A stretch of DNA of 28,726 nucleotides from a virus: the IMG/VR virus record IMGVR_UViG_3300000553_000253, positions 1-28,726 of that record; one strand, written 5' to 3'. Position numbers and translations under genes: made by a program. This document shows, piece after piece, positions 7,953 to 14,814 of this stretch. Within the stretch, counting starts at the first letter, position 1. The number at the start of each line of letters is the position of its first letter. The notes under the pieces were generated by a model, which saw only the letters and a list, made by a program, of their open reading frames with translations, ran no database searches and was not told the origin of the DNA.

Positions 7953-8633
7953 ATGTCCCCCGACACCAAGGTCTACACCGTAAAGTCCAACGCGGTGCGC
8001 GCCGCCCGCGCCGCTCTGACGGCGCAGGGCATCAGCGCCCCGCTCTCCATGGTCCACTTCGCCATCGACGACGCGGAGGGCGGCTTCACGTGGCGCCGCC
8101 TGGCCGCCGGCAAGCCCCAGACCATCTCTGAGCGTGTGGCCGCCAAGGAAGCAGCCCCCGCCAAGGCCCCAGCGCCGACGCCCACGCCCCAGCAGGCCGC
8201 CCTGGCTGCTGCCCTGGCCGAGGCCCCCGCCGTGGGCCAGGCGCGCACCGCCGCCCGCCGGGCGGAGCGTGCGGCCAAGAAGGTGACCAAGACGGACCAC
8301 AAGCCGGCCGAGAAGAAGCCGGCGAAGGTGGCCTACCGCCCCAAGGTCGGTACGAAGCAAGGCGAGATGTACGAACTGCTGACCGCCAAGATCACCAGCG
8401 ATCCCGCCAGCGACTTGGGCGCCAGCTGGGCCGACCTGCGCACCCTGCGCCTGGCCCAGTCCCCGGACCGGGACGTGGAGTGGACGCCCGCCGCCCTGTG
8501 GGGCAGCGTGTGCCGGCTGTTCCACCACCGCCGGGGCTACGGCTGCAAGACGGACGGCCAGCGCGTGTGGCTCATCATCCCGGCTGACGAGCGCGCCGCG
8601 CCGCCGAAGGGCGGCAAGGGTGGTGAGGAATAG
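7953..8633 (+). CDS. Hypothetical protein with Ala/Pro/Lys-rich linker and basic C-terminal domain
   Basis: A 226-residue protein in three parts. Residues 1-60 look folded (VYTVKSNAVRAARAAL, FAIDDAEGGFTWRRL). Residues 65-130 form a low-complexity linker rich in Ala, Pro and Lys (APAKAPAPTPTPQQAALA). Residues 130-226 form a second domain starting GTKQGEMYELL, with a tail resembling a small winged-helix fold (LWGSVCRLFHHRRGYGCKTD). The GTKQ opening recalls the DUF3489-type HTH domain, but the match is weak. It may bind DNA through the C-terminal part. The 36-bp leader repeat lies directly upstream. Function unknown. Confidence 0.7.
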   Translation: MSPDTKVYTVKSNAVRAARAALTAQGISAPLSMVHFAIDDAEGGFTWRRLAAGKPQTISERVAAKEAAPAKAPAPTPTPQQAALAAALAEAPAVGQARTAARRAERAAKKVTKTDHKPAEKKPAKVAYRPKVGTKQGEMYELLTAKITSDPASDLGASWADLRTLRLAQSPDRDVEWTPAALWGSVCRLFHHRRGYGCKTDGQRVWLIIPADERAAPPKGGKGGEE

Positions 8634-8636
8634 CCA

Positions 8637-8664
8637 TTGCGTTCCTCAGCGTCTGTTGTATTCT
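8637..8664 (+). promoter_or_regulatory. Possible sigma70-type promoter
   Basis: TTGCGT at 8637-8642 and TATTCT at 8659-8664 are separated by 16 bases in the 56-base gap before the gene at 8690. Each box has four of six consensus bases. This is a weak prediction based on sequence only. Confidence 0.3.
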
Positions 8665-8689
8665 ATGATCAGCAGCAAGGAGCTACTCC

Positions 8690-8944
8690 ATGGCCCACAA
8701 CCCCGCCCAGCACAGCCGCCAGCCCAAGGCCGCCCAGCAAGCCACCATGGACAAGCTGTTTGCCGGCGACGACCCGGCGGGCGCCTACCAGAACCCCCGC
8801 CGCCAGAAGGTGTTGTCCACCGGCTGGGCCTGGGAAGGCAAGGCCATAACCTGCCACCGCGTGGTGGACCGCAGCGCCGCCGGCCTGCACCCCGTGCAGC
8901 AGCTGTTCCGCATAGCGCCCGACGGCGCCGCCACCCCCATCTAA
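8690..8944 (+). CDS. Small hypothetical phage protein
   Basis: An 84-residue hydrophilic protein starting at an ATG eight bases after AAGGAG; the preceding AGCAGCAAGGAGCTAC is a diverged form of the start-site element seen elsewhere in the window. The N-terminal 25 residues are rich in Gln, Ala and His. The remainder contains FAGDDPAGAYQNPRRQK and TGWAWEGKAITCHRVVDRS. No recognised domain or membrane segment. GC-rich third codon positions and clear upstream signals support coding. Confidence 0.65.
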   Translation: MAHNPAQHSRQPKAAQQATMDKLFAGDDPAGAYQNPRRQKVLSTGWAWEGKAITCHRVVDRSAAGLHPVQQLFRIAPDGAATPI

Positions 8945-8945
8945 C

Positions 8946-8957
8946 AGAAGCACAGGA
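8946..8957 (+). promoter_or_regulatory. AGAAGCACAGGA start-site element, copy 3
   Basis: Exact copy beginning two bases after the stop codon of the preceding gene, nine bases before the GTG at 8967. Confidence 0.75.
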
Positions 8958-8966
8958 GCTACCACC

Positions 8967-9440
8967 GTGACAAAGACCCGCCGCCCCGCCGGCAGCCGCG
9001 CCACCCCGTTCACCAACTCGGCCGAGGACTGCCTGGTCGGCGGCACCGAGGACATTGGTTCCCTCAAGGAAGAGATGGAGGAGTGGGCCAGCAACATGGA
9101 ATCCAACTCCATGGAACACCTCCCCAAGTATGATGAGGTCAATGAGACCAAGGACGCCCTGGAGAACGCCCACAGCGGCCTGGAGCAGTTGACCGTGCCC
9201 GACGCCCTGGCTAAGGTCATGGTGACCTACACCATGGACACCCGCCGCAAGGCCCAGTCCCGCGCGGCGCGCCTGGATAATGCCTGCGCCCCGCTGGATG
9301 GGGTGCTGGACGCGGCCCGCGCGTGGCTGGAAGGCAACGAGCATGGGTCTGATGGCTACGACGAGGTCGACCAGTTCGCCGACGACCTGGAGAACGCCCT
9401 CGACGAGGCGCGCAACGTCAGCTTCCCCGGCATGTACTAG
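8967..9440 (+). CDS. Acidic helical phage protein, unknown function
   Basis: A 157-residue acidic protein. Much of it is predicted helical from its heptad-like pattern, for example SLKEEMEEWASNM, EVNETKDALENA and DQFADDLENALDEA, which could form coiled coils. It opens with a short basic arm (TKTRRPAGSR). No catalytic motif is visible. GTG at 8967 is supported by the upstream AGAAGCACAGGAG element. Similar acidic helical proteins of unknown function occur in many phage early regions; a DNA-mimic or adaptor role would be speculation. Confidence 0.7.
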   Translation: MTKTRRPAGSRATPFTNSAEDCLVGGTEDIGSLKEEMEEWASNMESNSMEHLPKYDEVNETKDALENAHSGLEQLTVPDALAKVMVTYTMDTRRKAQSRAARLDNACAPLDGVLDAARAWLEGNEHGSDGYDEVDQFADDLENALDEARNVSFPGMY

Positions 9441-9444
9441 GGCC

Positions 9445-9612
9445 ATGAAGAAAGCTGAGTTTCATTGGGTCCGTATCAAGGACCTGGGCAAGGGGTGGTA
9501 TGTGTGGTTGCTGTGTGAGCGATCATACTGCCCCCATCCGCCACCGCCCGGCTACCAGATGATGCCAGGCAGCTACCCTGACGGCAACTTCCCTGTCTAT
9601 GGAGGCTACTGA
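9445..9612 (+). CDS. Small hypothetical protein, 55 residues
   Basis: Starts at ATG 9445, four bases after the upstream stop, and ends in a TGATG overlap with the next gene. It is rich in aromatic residues and Pro/Gly/Tyr toward the C terminus (GYQMMPGSYPDGNFP). The ribosome-binding site is weak (only GGG), so expression may depend on coupling to the gene upstream. It contains two Cys near residue 30 but no recognisable zinc motif. Function unknown. Confidence 0.5.
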   Translation: MKKAEFHWVRIKDLGKGWYVWLLCERSYCPHPPPPGYQMMPGSYPDGNFPVYGGY

Positions 9613-9776
9613 TGCCCTACCTTGCCATCGTAATGGTCTGCCTTCTGTTCGTGGTGATTGCCACGTTCAAGGTCCTGTACCTGTTCTTCCGCATCGCCAT
9701 CGGTCTAATCTGCCTGGCCGGCCAAGGCCTCTACGCGCTGTATTTGGCCTTTGTGCCGCAGGGGGAGCCGAAGTGA
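9612..9776 (+). CDS. Small membrane protein, 54 residues
   Basis: This short gene starts at ATG 9612 in TGATG overlap with the previous stop and ends in GTGA overlap with the DUF4031 gene, so both ends fit the reading chain. The product is very hydrophobic: MPYLAIVMVCLLFVVIATF forms one probable transmembrane segment (about residues 3-20), and a second hydrophobic stretch runs from about residue 23 to 48, separated by Lys and Arg. It could be an inner-membrane protein of one or two spans. No lysis motif or partner gene is visible, so a holin role is not supported. Confidence 0.6.
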   Translation: MPYLAIVMVCLLFVVIATFKVLYLFFRIAIGLICLAGQGLYALYLAFVPQGEPK

Positions 9777-10150
9777 CCCTGTACGTCGACGACGTAAGCC
9801 ACCGCTTCGGGCGCATGATCATGTGTCACATGTGGGCCACCACCGTGAATGAGCTCCACGACCACGCCGCGTTCCTGGGCCTGCGCCGGGTGTGGTTTCA
9901 GCAGCCGCCCAAGGCCAGTTGGGAGCATTACGACGTGTCCCTGACTGTGAAGCGCCGCGCCCTGGTGGAGCGGAACGCGGCCCTGACGGACAAGTACGAG
10001 CCACTGGCCCACACCAGCCGCTTGCTGATAGCCTCCGGCGACCCTGTTAAGGTGACGCGCGGCGAAAAGACCCTGGCCCGGATAGCGCAGTGCCGGACCA
10101 TGTTCAAGCTGCCTGTGGACGGCATCCTGGGCCAGGGGGTGCTGCTGTGA
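9773..10150 (+). CDS. DUF4031 family protein
   Basis: A 125-residue protein with the DUF4031 pattern: VTLYVDDVSHRFGRMIMCH at the start, TVNELHDHAAFLGL, then FQQPPKASWEHYDVSL followed by KRRALVE. In this family the N-terminal YVDD, the central H and the PPKAS-HYD segment are conserved. The biochemical role is unknown; the family is common in phages and actinobacteria. GTG at 9773 overlaps the upstream stop, and this start gives the family's usual N terminus; the open frame extending to 9599 is the preceding gene read in another phase. The C-terminal 50 residues extend beyond the core. It overlaps the next gene by GTGA. Confidence 0.8.
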   Translation: MTLYVDDVSHRFGRMIMCHMWATTVNELHDHAAFLGLRRVWFQQPPKASWEHYDVSLTVKRRALVERNAALTDKYEPLAHTSRLLIASGDPVKVTRGEKTLARIAQCRTMFKLPVDGILGQGVLL

Positions 10151-10860
10151 CCCTACCCGTCCTAGTAGACCTGTTCTGTGGCGAGGGCGGCGCGTCGGAG
10201 GGCTACGCCCAGGCGGGGTTTGACGTTGTCGGCTGGGACCTGCGCCGCTGGCCGGGCTACCGGCACGACCTGCTGATTACCGACGTGACGTGGTACGGGG
10301 CCAGCCAGTTCGCCGCCTACTGCCGGCGGGTGGGGGCCGTGGCCGTCCACGCGTCGCCGCCCTGCCAGAAGCTGACAGAGCTGAATAGTAAGCGCGAGAA
10401 CCACCTCAACTTGATACCCCACACCCGCCTGCTGTGCGAGGGGACCGACTTACCCTACGTGATTGAGAACGTGCGCGCGGCGCGGGACCACCTGCACGAC
10501 CCTGTCTCATTGACTGGCTGCATGTTCGACCTTCACTGCACCACGTCCAAGGGCCAGCGCTTTGACCTATCCAGGGAGCGTTTGTTTGAAACCAACTGGC
10601 CGTTGGAGGAGCCGCTGCCGCCAGGCTGCAAACATCCCATTGCCAATGTGTTCGGCGGCCACATCCGTGCCCGCAGCGGCGAGTACCGCACCGGCAAGGG
10701 CACGGGTAAGACTGTGGACTTCCCAGGTGAGGACCGGCCTGCCCTGGCCCGCCAGCTCATGGGCATGCCGTGGGCAACGATGGGTGGAATGAGTGAAGCG
10801 GTGCCCCCGGCTTATACAAAATGGATAGGGATGCGGCTTATGGAGCATCTGGGGCTGTGA
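10147..10860 (+). CDS. C5-cytosine DNA methyltransferase-like protein 1
   Basis: A 237-residue protein with the order of motifs of C5-cytosine methyltransferases, which transfer a methyl group from SAM to cytosine in DNA. Motif I is LVDLFCGEGGASEGYAQAG. Motif IV is ASPPCQKL with catalytic Cys73. Motif VI is YVIENVRAA with Glu107. Motif VIII is SRERLFETNW. The C-terminal AVPPAYTKWIGMRL corresponds to motifs IX-X. The region for target recognition is short, so the protein is near minimal size. The start is GTG 10147, overlapping the previous stop. It lies just upstream of the HTH and hypermodification genes, which suggests a shared role in DNA base modification and resistance to host restriction. 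Sequence specificity cannot be read. Confidence 0.85.
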   Translation: MTLPVLVDLFCGEGGASEGYAQAGFDVVGWDLRRWPGYRHDLLITDVTWYGASQFAAYCRRVGAVAVHASPPCQKLTELNSKRENHLNLIPHTRLLCEGTDLPYVIENVRAARDHLHDPVSLTGCMFDLHCTTSKGQRFDLSRERLFETNWPLEEPLPPGCKHPIANVFGGHIRARSGEYRTGKGTGKTVDFPGEDRPALARQLMGMPWATMGGMSEAVPPAYTKWIGMRLMEHLGL

Positions 10861-11069
10861 GTCGTTGGTTCATCAACTACCGCCAGCAGTGGATCGCCCA
10901 GCACCTGGCCACGCAAAAGCGCATCAATCGACAAAACCTTATGTTGATGTTTGACATATCCATGCCGCAGGCCTCGCAAGACATTCAGCTCTACATCCAA
11001 AACCACCCCGGCGCGGTTGTCTATGATTATTCAGCCAAGACCTACCGCGCCGCCACGCATCAACCCTGA
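10857..11069 (+). CDS. Small winged-helix/HTH regulator-like protein
   Basis: A 70-residue protein starting at GTG 10857, overlapping the methyltransferase stop. The central part reads KRINRQNLMLMFDISMPQA, followed by SQDIQLYIQ and then VYDYSAKTYRA. This matches the DeoR/WYL-type N-terminal winged helix, where a helix-turn-helix around ISMPQAS is followed by a wing with the YD-AK-Y pattern. It would bind DNA and may regulate the operon it sits in. No effector domain is present. The call rests on sequence pattern, not on structure. Confidence 0.65.
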   Translation: MSRWFINYRQQWIAQHLATQKRINRQNLMLMFDISMPQASQDIQLYIQNHPGAVVYDYSAKTYRAATHQP

Positions 11070-11120
11070 CCACCAACCCCTGGCGCGCCACGCCGCAGCG
11101 CGGCAGGGTGCAGCCTGTTC

Positions 11121-11132
11121 AGAAGCATAGGA
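11121..11132 (+). promoter_or_regulatory. AGAAGCATAGGA start-site element, copy 4 (one mismatch)
   Basis: Variant of the 12-base element with T for C at position 8, followed by G to give AGGAG, seven bases before ATG 11140. A small hairpin, GCCGC-AGC-GCGGC at 11092-11104, precedes it. Confidence 0.65.
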
Positions 11133-11139
11133 GCGCCCC

Positions 11140-11865
11140 ATGGGCACCGTCTACTCTATCCGTGGCACCAACGGCAGTGGCAAGACCACGCTGGCCAGGC
11201 GCTTTCTCCCGCCCAACCTGAAGGGTCAGTACGCCAAGGGCGAAGGCGGTGACACCGGCGGCCCGGTCGATCTCTGTTTCTACCCCAGCCCCACTAAGAC
11301 CGACCCCGACCGCGAAAAGCGCGTGGAGGGCTACATCCGTCTGACCAAGGCGCTGGGCACGGTCGGCGCCGTGGGCAGCTACGACGCCAGCTGCGGGGGC
11401 ATGGATAAAATCCCCAGCTTTGAAATCCAGCGCAACGCCATCAGCTACATGCTGGCCGCAGACCGCATCAACTGCGACCACGTGATCGCCGAGGGCCTGC
11501 TGGCCTCCGGGGTCTACGGCAGCTGGGCCGACTACGCCCGCCTGCTGGCCGGCCAGGGGCACCGCTACCTGTTCATCTACCTGCACACGCCCCTGGATGT
11601 GTGTGTGGAGCGTGTGCGCGCCCGGCAGGCCAGCGTCGGTAAGGCCGGCAAGGACTTCAACGTCCTGCAGGTTGAGACCATGATGGGCCGCGCCATGCGG
11701 GGCCGGGCCGCCGCCATGCGTGATGGTATGCACGTCTACGACCTGCCGCCCAGCAACGACACCAACGTCCTGGCCGCCATGCTGACAGACATCATGCTGG
11801 ACAACCAGGCCGGCCAGGCGCTACGGGCCAAGGGCGCCGGCCCGCTGGGGCTGGTGGAACCGTGA
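11140..11865 (+). CDS. P-loop kinase, probable 5-hmdU DNA kinase subunit
   Basis: A 241-residue P-loop NTPase. Walker A is RGTNGSGKTT at residues 8-17. The hydrophobic strand VIAEGLL near residue 120 is the likely Walker B equivalent, and RYLFIYLHTPLDVCVERVRAR near 147-167 looks like the lid region of nucleotide kinases. On its own it could be any small-molecule or DNA-base kinase. The next gene, overlapping by GTGA, encodes the helical domain that accompanies 5-hydroxymethyl-dU DNA kinases, and the gene after that is a TS-family enzyme. This context points to phosphorylation of 5-hydroxymethyluracil in phage DNA. The substrate is inferred from context. Confidence 0.75.
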   Translation: MGTVYSIRGTNGSGKTTLARRFLPPNLKGQYAKGEGGDTGGPVDLCFYPSPTKTDPDREKRVEGYIRLTKALGTVGAVGSYDASCGGMDKIPSFEIQRNAISYMLAADRINCDHVIAEGLLASGVYGSWADYARLLAGQGHRYLFIYLHTPLDVCVERVRARQASVGKAGKDFNVLQVETMMGRAMRGRAAAMRDGMHVYDLPPSNDTNVLAAMLTDIMLDNQAGQALRAKGAGPLGLVEP

Positions 11866-12863
11866 TCGTCCAGGACAGGCTCCAGCTGCTGGCCGACTGG
11901 ATCAACGAACGCCAGGCCATATATCTGCGCAAGTCAGCGCTGGAACGCCAGCCTGGCGGCAACGGGCCTGAGTTTCAAAATGAACTGGACGTGGCGGCTT
12001 GGCGTGACCCTACCCGTCCAGACGCCCAGGGCGCCTACTACAACTGGAGCGCGGGGGCGCTGACACACGATCCCGTGCTGCGGCAGTACCGCTTCTGCAA
12101 CGTCTACCGTGAGCAGGACAGCGTCACCAAGTGGATCAACGACAACATCCGCGTCCCCTACGCCGACAATGAGAACCTGTGGTTCATGCTTTGCGTGGCT
12201 CGGTGGATCAATTGGCCGGCCACGTTGGCGGAGCTGATAGCCACGACCGGCGCGTGGCCCACGGATGACCGCCTGTTCACACCGGAGTACATGCTGTCCG
12301 CACTGAATAGCCGTGCTGGCCGGGGCGAGAAACTATTCACCGGCGCCTACATGATCACCAACGGCGGCACCAGCCAGCCAAAGCAGCAGTACGTCGTGCG
12401 GAATGTGCTGGAGGTGCTGTGGAACAACCGCCACGACTGGCAGCACCTGAACGGGCCAGGTGATGATACCATGGAGGGTGTCCACTCCTACTTCACCAGC
12501 GGGGCCTTCCCCGGCATGGGTAGTTTCATGGCCGGCCAGGTCACGACGGACATGCGTCACACCCGTTACCTCAAGGACGCCCCAGACGCTGCCACGTGGG
12601 CGGCCATGGGGCCAGGCAGCCGCCGGGGCCTTAACCGGCTGCATGGCCGCCCCACCGACGCCCCGCTGCGCCAGGCGTCGGGCGTGCTGGAGCTGCTGGG
12701 CGTGCGGGATGCCCTAGCCGACCAGGGCCTGCTGGCGGACTGGGCGCCGCTGCCAGAGCTAACAGACCTGCAGAACTGCCTCTGTGAATACGATAAATAC
12801 ATGCGGGTGCGCCTCGGCGAGGGCCGGCCGCGAGCGCTCTACGTTCCAGGAAGGGGACACTGA
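11862..12863 (+). CDS. 5-hmdU DNA kinase helical-domain (aGPT-Pplase2-type) protein
   Basis: A 333-residue protein that carries the signatures of the domain first described as alpha-glutamyl/putrescinyl-thymine pyrophosphorylase and later as the 5-hmdU DNA kinase helical domain. Visible are YRFCNVYREQDSVTKWI (residues 76-92), WFMLCVARWINWPATLAEL, a GEKLFTGAYMITNG segment, GMGSFMAGQVTTDMRHTRYL near residue 220 and MGPGSRRGLNRL near 248. These proteins act on hydroxymethyluracil in DNA of hypermodified phages such as Salmonella ViI and Pseudomonas M6. The start is GTG 11862 overlapping the kinase stop; the stop overlaps the TS-family gene as TGATG. The kinase and helical parts are separate proteins here. 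Confidence 0.8.
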   Translation: MIVQDRLQLLADWINERQAIYLRKSALERQPGGNGPEFQNELDVAAWRDPTRPDAQGAYYNWSAGALTHDPVLRQYRFCNVYREQDSVTKWINDNIRVPYADNENLWFMLCVARWINWPATLAELIATTGAWPTDDRLFTPEYMLSALNSRAGRGEKLFTGAYMITNGGTSQPKQQYVVRNVLEVLWNNRHDWQHLNGPGDDTMEGVHSYFTSGAFPGMGSFMAGQVTTDMRHTRYLKDAPDAATWAAMGPGSRRGLNRLHGRPTDAPLRQASGVLELLGVRDALADQGLLADWAPLPELTDLQNCLCEYDKYMRVRLGEGRPRALYVPGRGH

Positions 12864-13996
12864 TGCACGTCGTCAACTGCCGCAACGTCAACGATGGCCT
12901 CCCCGCCGCCCTCGACCTCCTTCGCGTCCACGGCGTCCGCGAGGAGAGCCGCAACGGGCCGGTCCTGCGCATGCCGTGCCCGGTCTCGACGGTGTTCGCC
13001 CGGCCGATGGAGCGGGTGCTGTTCGCCCCCTGGCGCGACGCCAACCCGTTCTTCCATTGCTGCGAAGCGATTTGGATGCTCGCCGGCCGCGACGACCTCA
13101 AGCAGCTCACCCCCTACGTCAAGCGCATGGCCGAGTACAGCGACGACGGCGGGGTGACGCAGCCGGCGGCGTACGGGAAACGGTGGCGTAATTGGGAAGT
13201 CAGGGAAGGCGGCACCGCATACAATTGGGGCGATCAACTAGACTGGGCAGTGGAGCGGCTTCGCAAGGATACTGGTGATCGTCGAGTAGTCATTCAGATG
13301 TGGGACCCGCCCACGGACAAGTGGGCTGCCCAGAGTGGCGGCAAGGACGTCCCCTGCAATCTCACCATGTTGCCCTGGATCAGCGGCGGCGCGCTGCACC
13401 TCACGGTTTTCAACCGCAGCCACGACATCATCTGGGGCCTGTTCGGGGCCAACGTCGTCCACTTCAGCGTGGCGCAGGAGTACCTCGCCGGCCGGCTCGG
13501 GCTCGGTGTCGGGACGCTGACGTTTATCAGCAACAATTTCCACGCCTACGAGGCGACGATGCCGGACATCGCCGCTGACTACAATGCGACGCGAAACCCC
13601 TACAGCGGGCTTGCCTTTCCTTTCTCGGACCAACCCGCCATCAAGCCTGACGTCCAGCCCTACTCCATGTGGACGGACTGGGCGCAGCTAAAGACCACGG
13701 ACACCGACCGCGAGCGCATCCTCCAGGAGGACCTGCGCGTCTTCTTCGAGCATGGCGCCGTCGAGGCCGCCACCAAGGCGCGCTGGCCCTGGCTGCGCCG
13801 CGTCGCCGTGCCTCTCGCCCTGGCCCACCAGCACTGGAAGGGCGGCCGGGGCGAGGCTCGCTACACCGGCGCGCTGGAGATACTGGAGCGCTGCGCTGCG
13901 CCCGACTGGCGGCTGGCGGCCGAGCAGTGGGTCCGGCGGCGGTACGATCGCTGGAAGGTGAAGGCGGATGACGGGATGATCCATGACCAAGGTTGA
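12863..13996 (+). CDS. Thymidylate synthase-family enzyme, probable dUMP hydroxymethylase
   Basis: A 377-residue member of the thymidylate synthase fold family. NPFFHCCEAIWMLAGR matches the N-terminal helix, and YGKRWRNW the folate-side segment. The catalytic Cys165 lies in DVPCNL, the phosphate-binding Arg185-Ser in NRSHD, and Asn197 in the GLFGANVVHFS segment corresponds to the Asn that selects uracil in dUMP enzymes (dCMP hydroxymethylases have Asp). The usual PCH is PCN. In context, the likely reaction is dUMP to 5-hydroxymethyl-dUMP; plain dTMP synthesis remains possible. Codon choice differs from neighbours: in about the first 87 codons, six of nine Leu codons are CTC, whereas nearby genes mostly use CTG. 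This suggests a separate origin. The C-terminal 100 residues extend beyond the usual core. Confidence 0.82.
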   Translation: MHVVNCRNVNDGLPAALDLLRVHGVREESRNGPVLRMPCPVSTVFARPMERVLFAPWRDANPFFHCCEAIWMLAGRDDLKQLTPYVKRMAEYSDDGGVTQPAAYGKRWRNWEVREGGTAYNWGDQLDWAVERLRKDTGDRRVVIQMWDPPTDKWAAQSGGKDVPCNLTMLPWISGGALHLTVFNRSHDIIWGLFGANVVHFSVAQEYLAGRLGLGVGTLTFISNNFHAYEATMPDIAADYNATRNPYSGLAFPFSDQPAIKPDVQPYSMWTDWAQLKTTDTDRERILQEDLRVFFEHGAVEAATKARWPWLRRVAVPLALAHQHWKGGRGEARYTGALEILERCAAPDWRLAAEQWVRRRYDRWKVKADDGMIHDQG

Positions 13997-14348
13997 GACT
14001 GAAGAAGAGAAGACGCTAAAGGCGCTCGGAGCCCTTCTGCTGTTCGCGATCAGCATGAGCGCCGTGTTCTGGGACGGGTTCGTCATGATGTGGCTCTGGA
14101 GATGGTTCGTCTCCCCCCTCGGCCTCGTCTGGCTGGGGTACTGGGAGGCGGTCGGCCTCTACACCTTCTGGGCAGCCATGCTAATTATCGTGGTTAGCCA
14201 ATCGGGGGTTCTGGAAGGACTTCTTCGGAAGGGCGAGCGGCGCACCTTCGTAGAGAGTCTTTCTACCATCGTCGGCAATCGCACCATCTATGCTCTATTC
14301 CTGGGTATGGGATGGGTCATTCACACTCTGGCAGCAGGCCATCCATGA
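13983..14348 (+). CDS. Membrane protein, about three spans
   Basis: A 121-residue protein whose start lies inside the last codons of the TS-family gene. Hydrophobic segments are near residues 14-31 (ALGALLLFAISMSAVF), 45-72 (including GLYTFWAAMLIIVV) and 100-117 (TIYALFLGMGWVIHTLA). A short charged N terminus precedes them, and a basic stretch (LRKGERR) separates the second and third. It would sit in the inner membrane. Codon style resembles the TS-family gene. Its stop overlaps the next tiny gene as ATGA. Function unknown. Confidence 0.65.
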   Translation: MTKVETEEEKTLKALGALLLFAISMSAVFWDGFVMMWLWRWFVSPLGLVWLGYWEAVGLYTFWAAMLIIVVSQSGVLEGLLRKGERRTFVESLSTIVGNRTIYALFLGMGWVIHTLAAGHP

Positions 14349-14452
14349 CCCCCGGCGACCAGCGCGCCGCCTGGTGGTTCTTCCTCGGTCTTGCCGTCGG
14401 CGCCGGCTACGGCCTGGTGTACGTGATGGGCCTGTGGCAGGGGGCTAGGTGA
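14345..14452 (+). CDS. Tiny single-span membrane protein, 35 residues
   Basis: Starts at ATG 14345 overlapping the upstream stop and ends in a TGATG overlap with the following gene. The 35 residues include one likely transmembrane segment, WWFFLGLAVGAGYGLVYVM. The precise fit at both ends is the main support for a real gene. No known phage micro-protein family is recognised. Confidence 0.5.
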   Translation: MTPGDQRAAWWFFLGLAVGAGYGLVYVMGLWQGAR

Positions 14453-14814
14453 TGGCGCGCTGGCGTACCTACCACCGTCGCCGCGCGCGGCGCGAGGCAT
14501 GGCAGTGGGAGAACTGGCGCAGGTTCAACGCCGCCTACGAGGCCATCATGGACTTTGGTGTGGCGATAACCGAGAGGCTCGACGATCTGTTAAAGTCTCA
14601 CGATCCCATATTTTACGACGAGGCCGGCTGGGAGAAGATACGCAAGGCTTACCTGGATAAACTCGCTGAACTTTTTCCGTTTGATGATCCGTTGCCGAGA
14701 ACTGAATTCATATTCAACTACGATAAAGCCGCCCGCAGCGTTGCGATAGCAGCGCAGGTGCCCTTGCAACTGTTCTACCCATACGGCCCCGCGCCAGAGG
14801 AACCTGAAGAATGA
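14452..14814 (+). CDS. Hypothetical protein with basic N terminus
   Basis: A 120-residue protein. The first 20 residues are strongly basic and aromatic (MARWRTYHRRRARREAWQW), possibly a nucleic-acid-binding arm. The rest looks helical and more acidic, ending in a Pro/Glu tail. ATG 14452 overlaps the preceding stop; GTG 14449, immediately before it in frame, is an alternative. Base composition falls from about 14570 onward compared with the genes before it. The end overlaps the HD-domain gene as ATGA. Function unknown. Confidence 0.6.
   Translation: MARWRTYHRRRARREAWQWENWRRFNAAYEAIMDFGVAITERLDDLLKSHDPIFYDEAGWEKIRKAYLDKLAELFPFDDPLPRTEFIFNYDKAARSVAIAAQVPLQLFYPYGPAPEEPEE

Noticed and set aside
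9612-9776. Holin gene
   Set aside because: Hydrophobic and short, but no endolysin, spanin or other lysis gene lies nearby, and the location is within replication genes.
12863-13996. T4-type dCMP hydroxymethylase, giving hydroxymethylcytosine DNA
   Set aside because: The selecting residue appears to be Asn, not Asp, no glucosyltransferase is present, and the neighbours act on hydroxymethyluracil.
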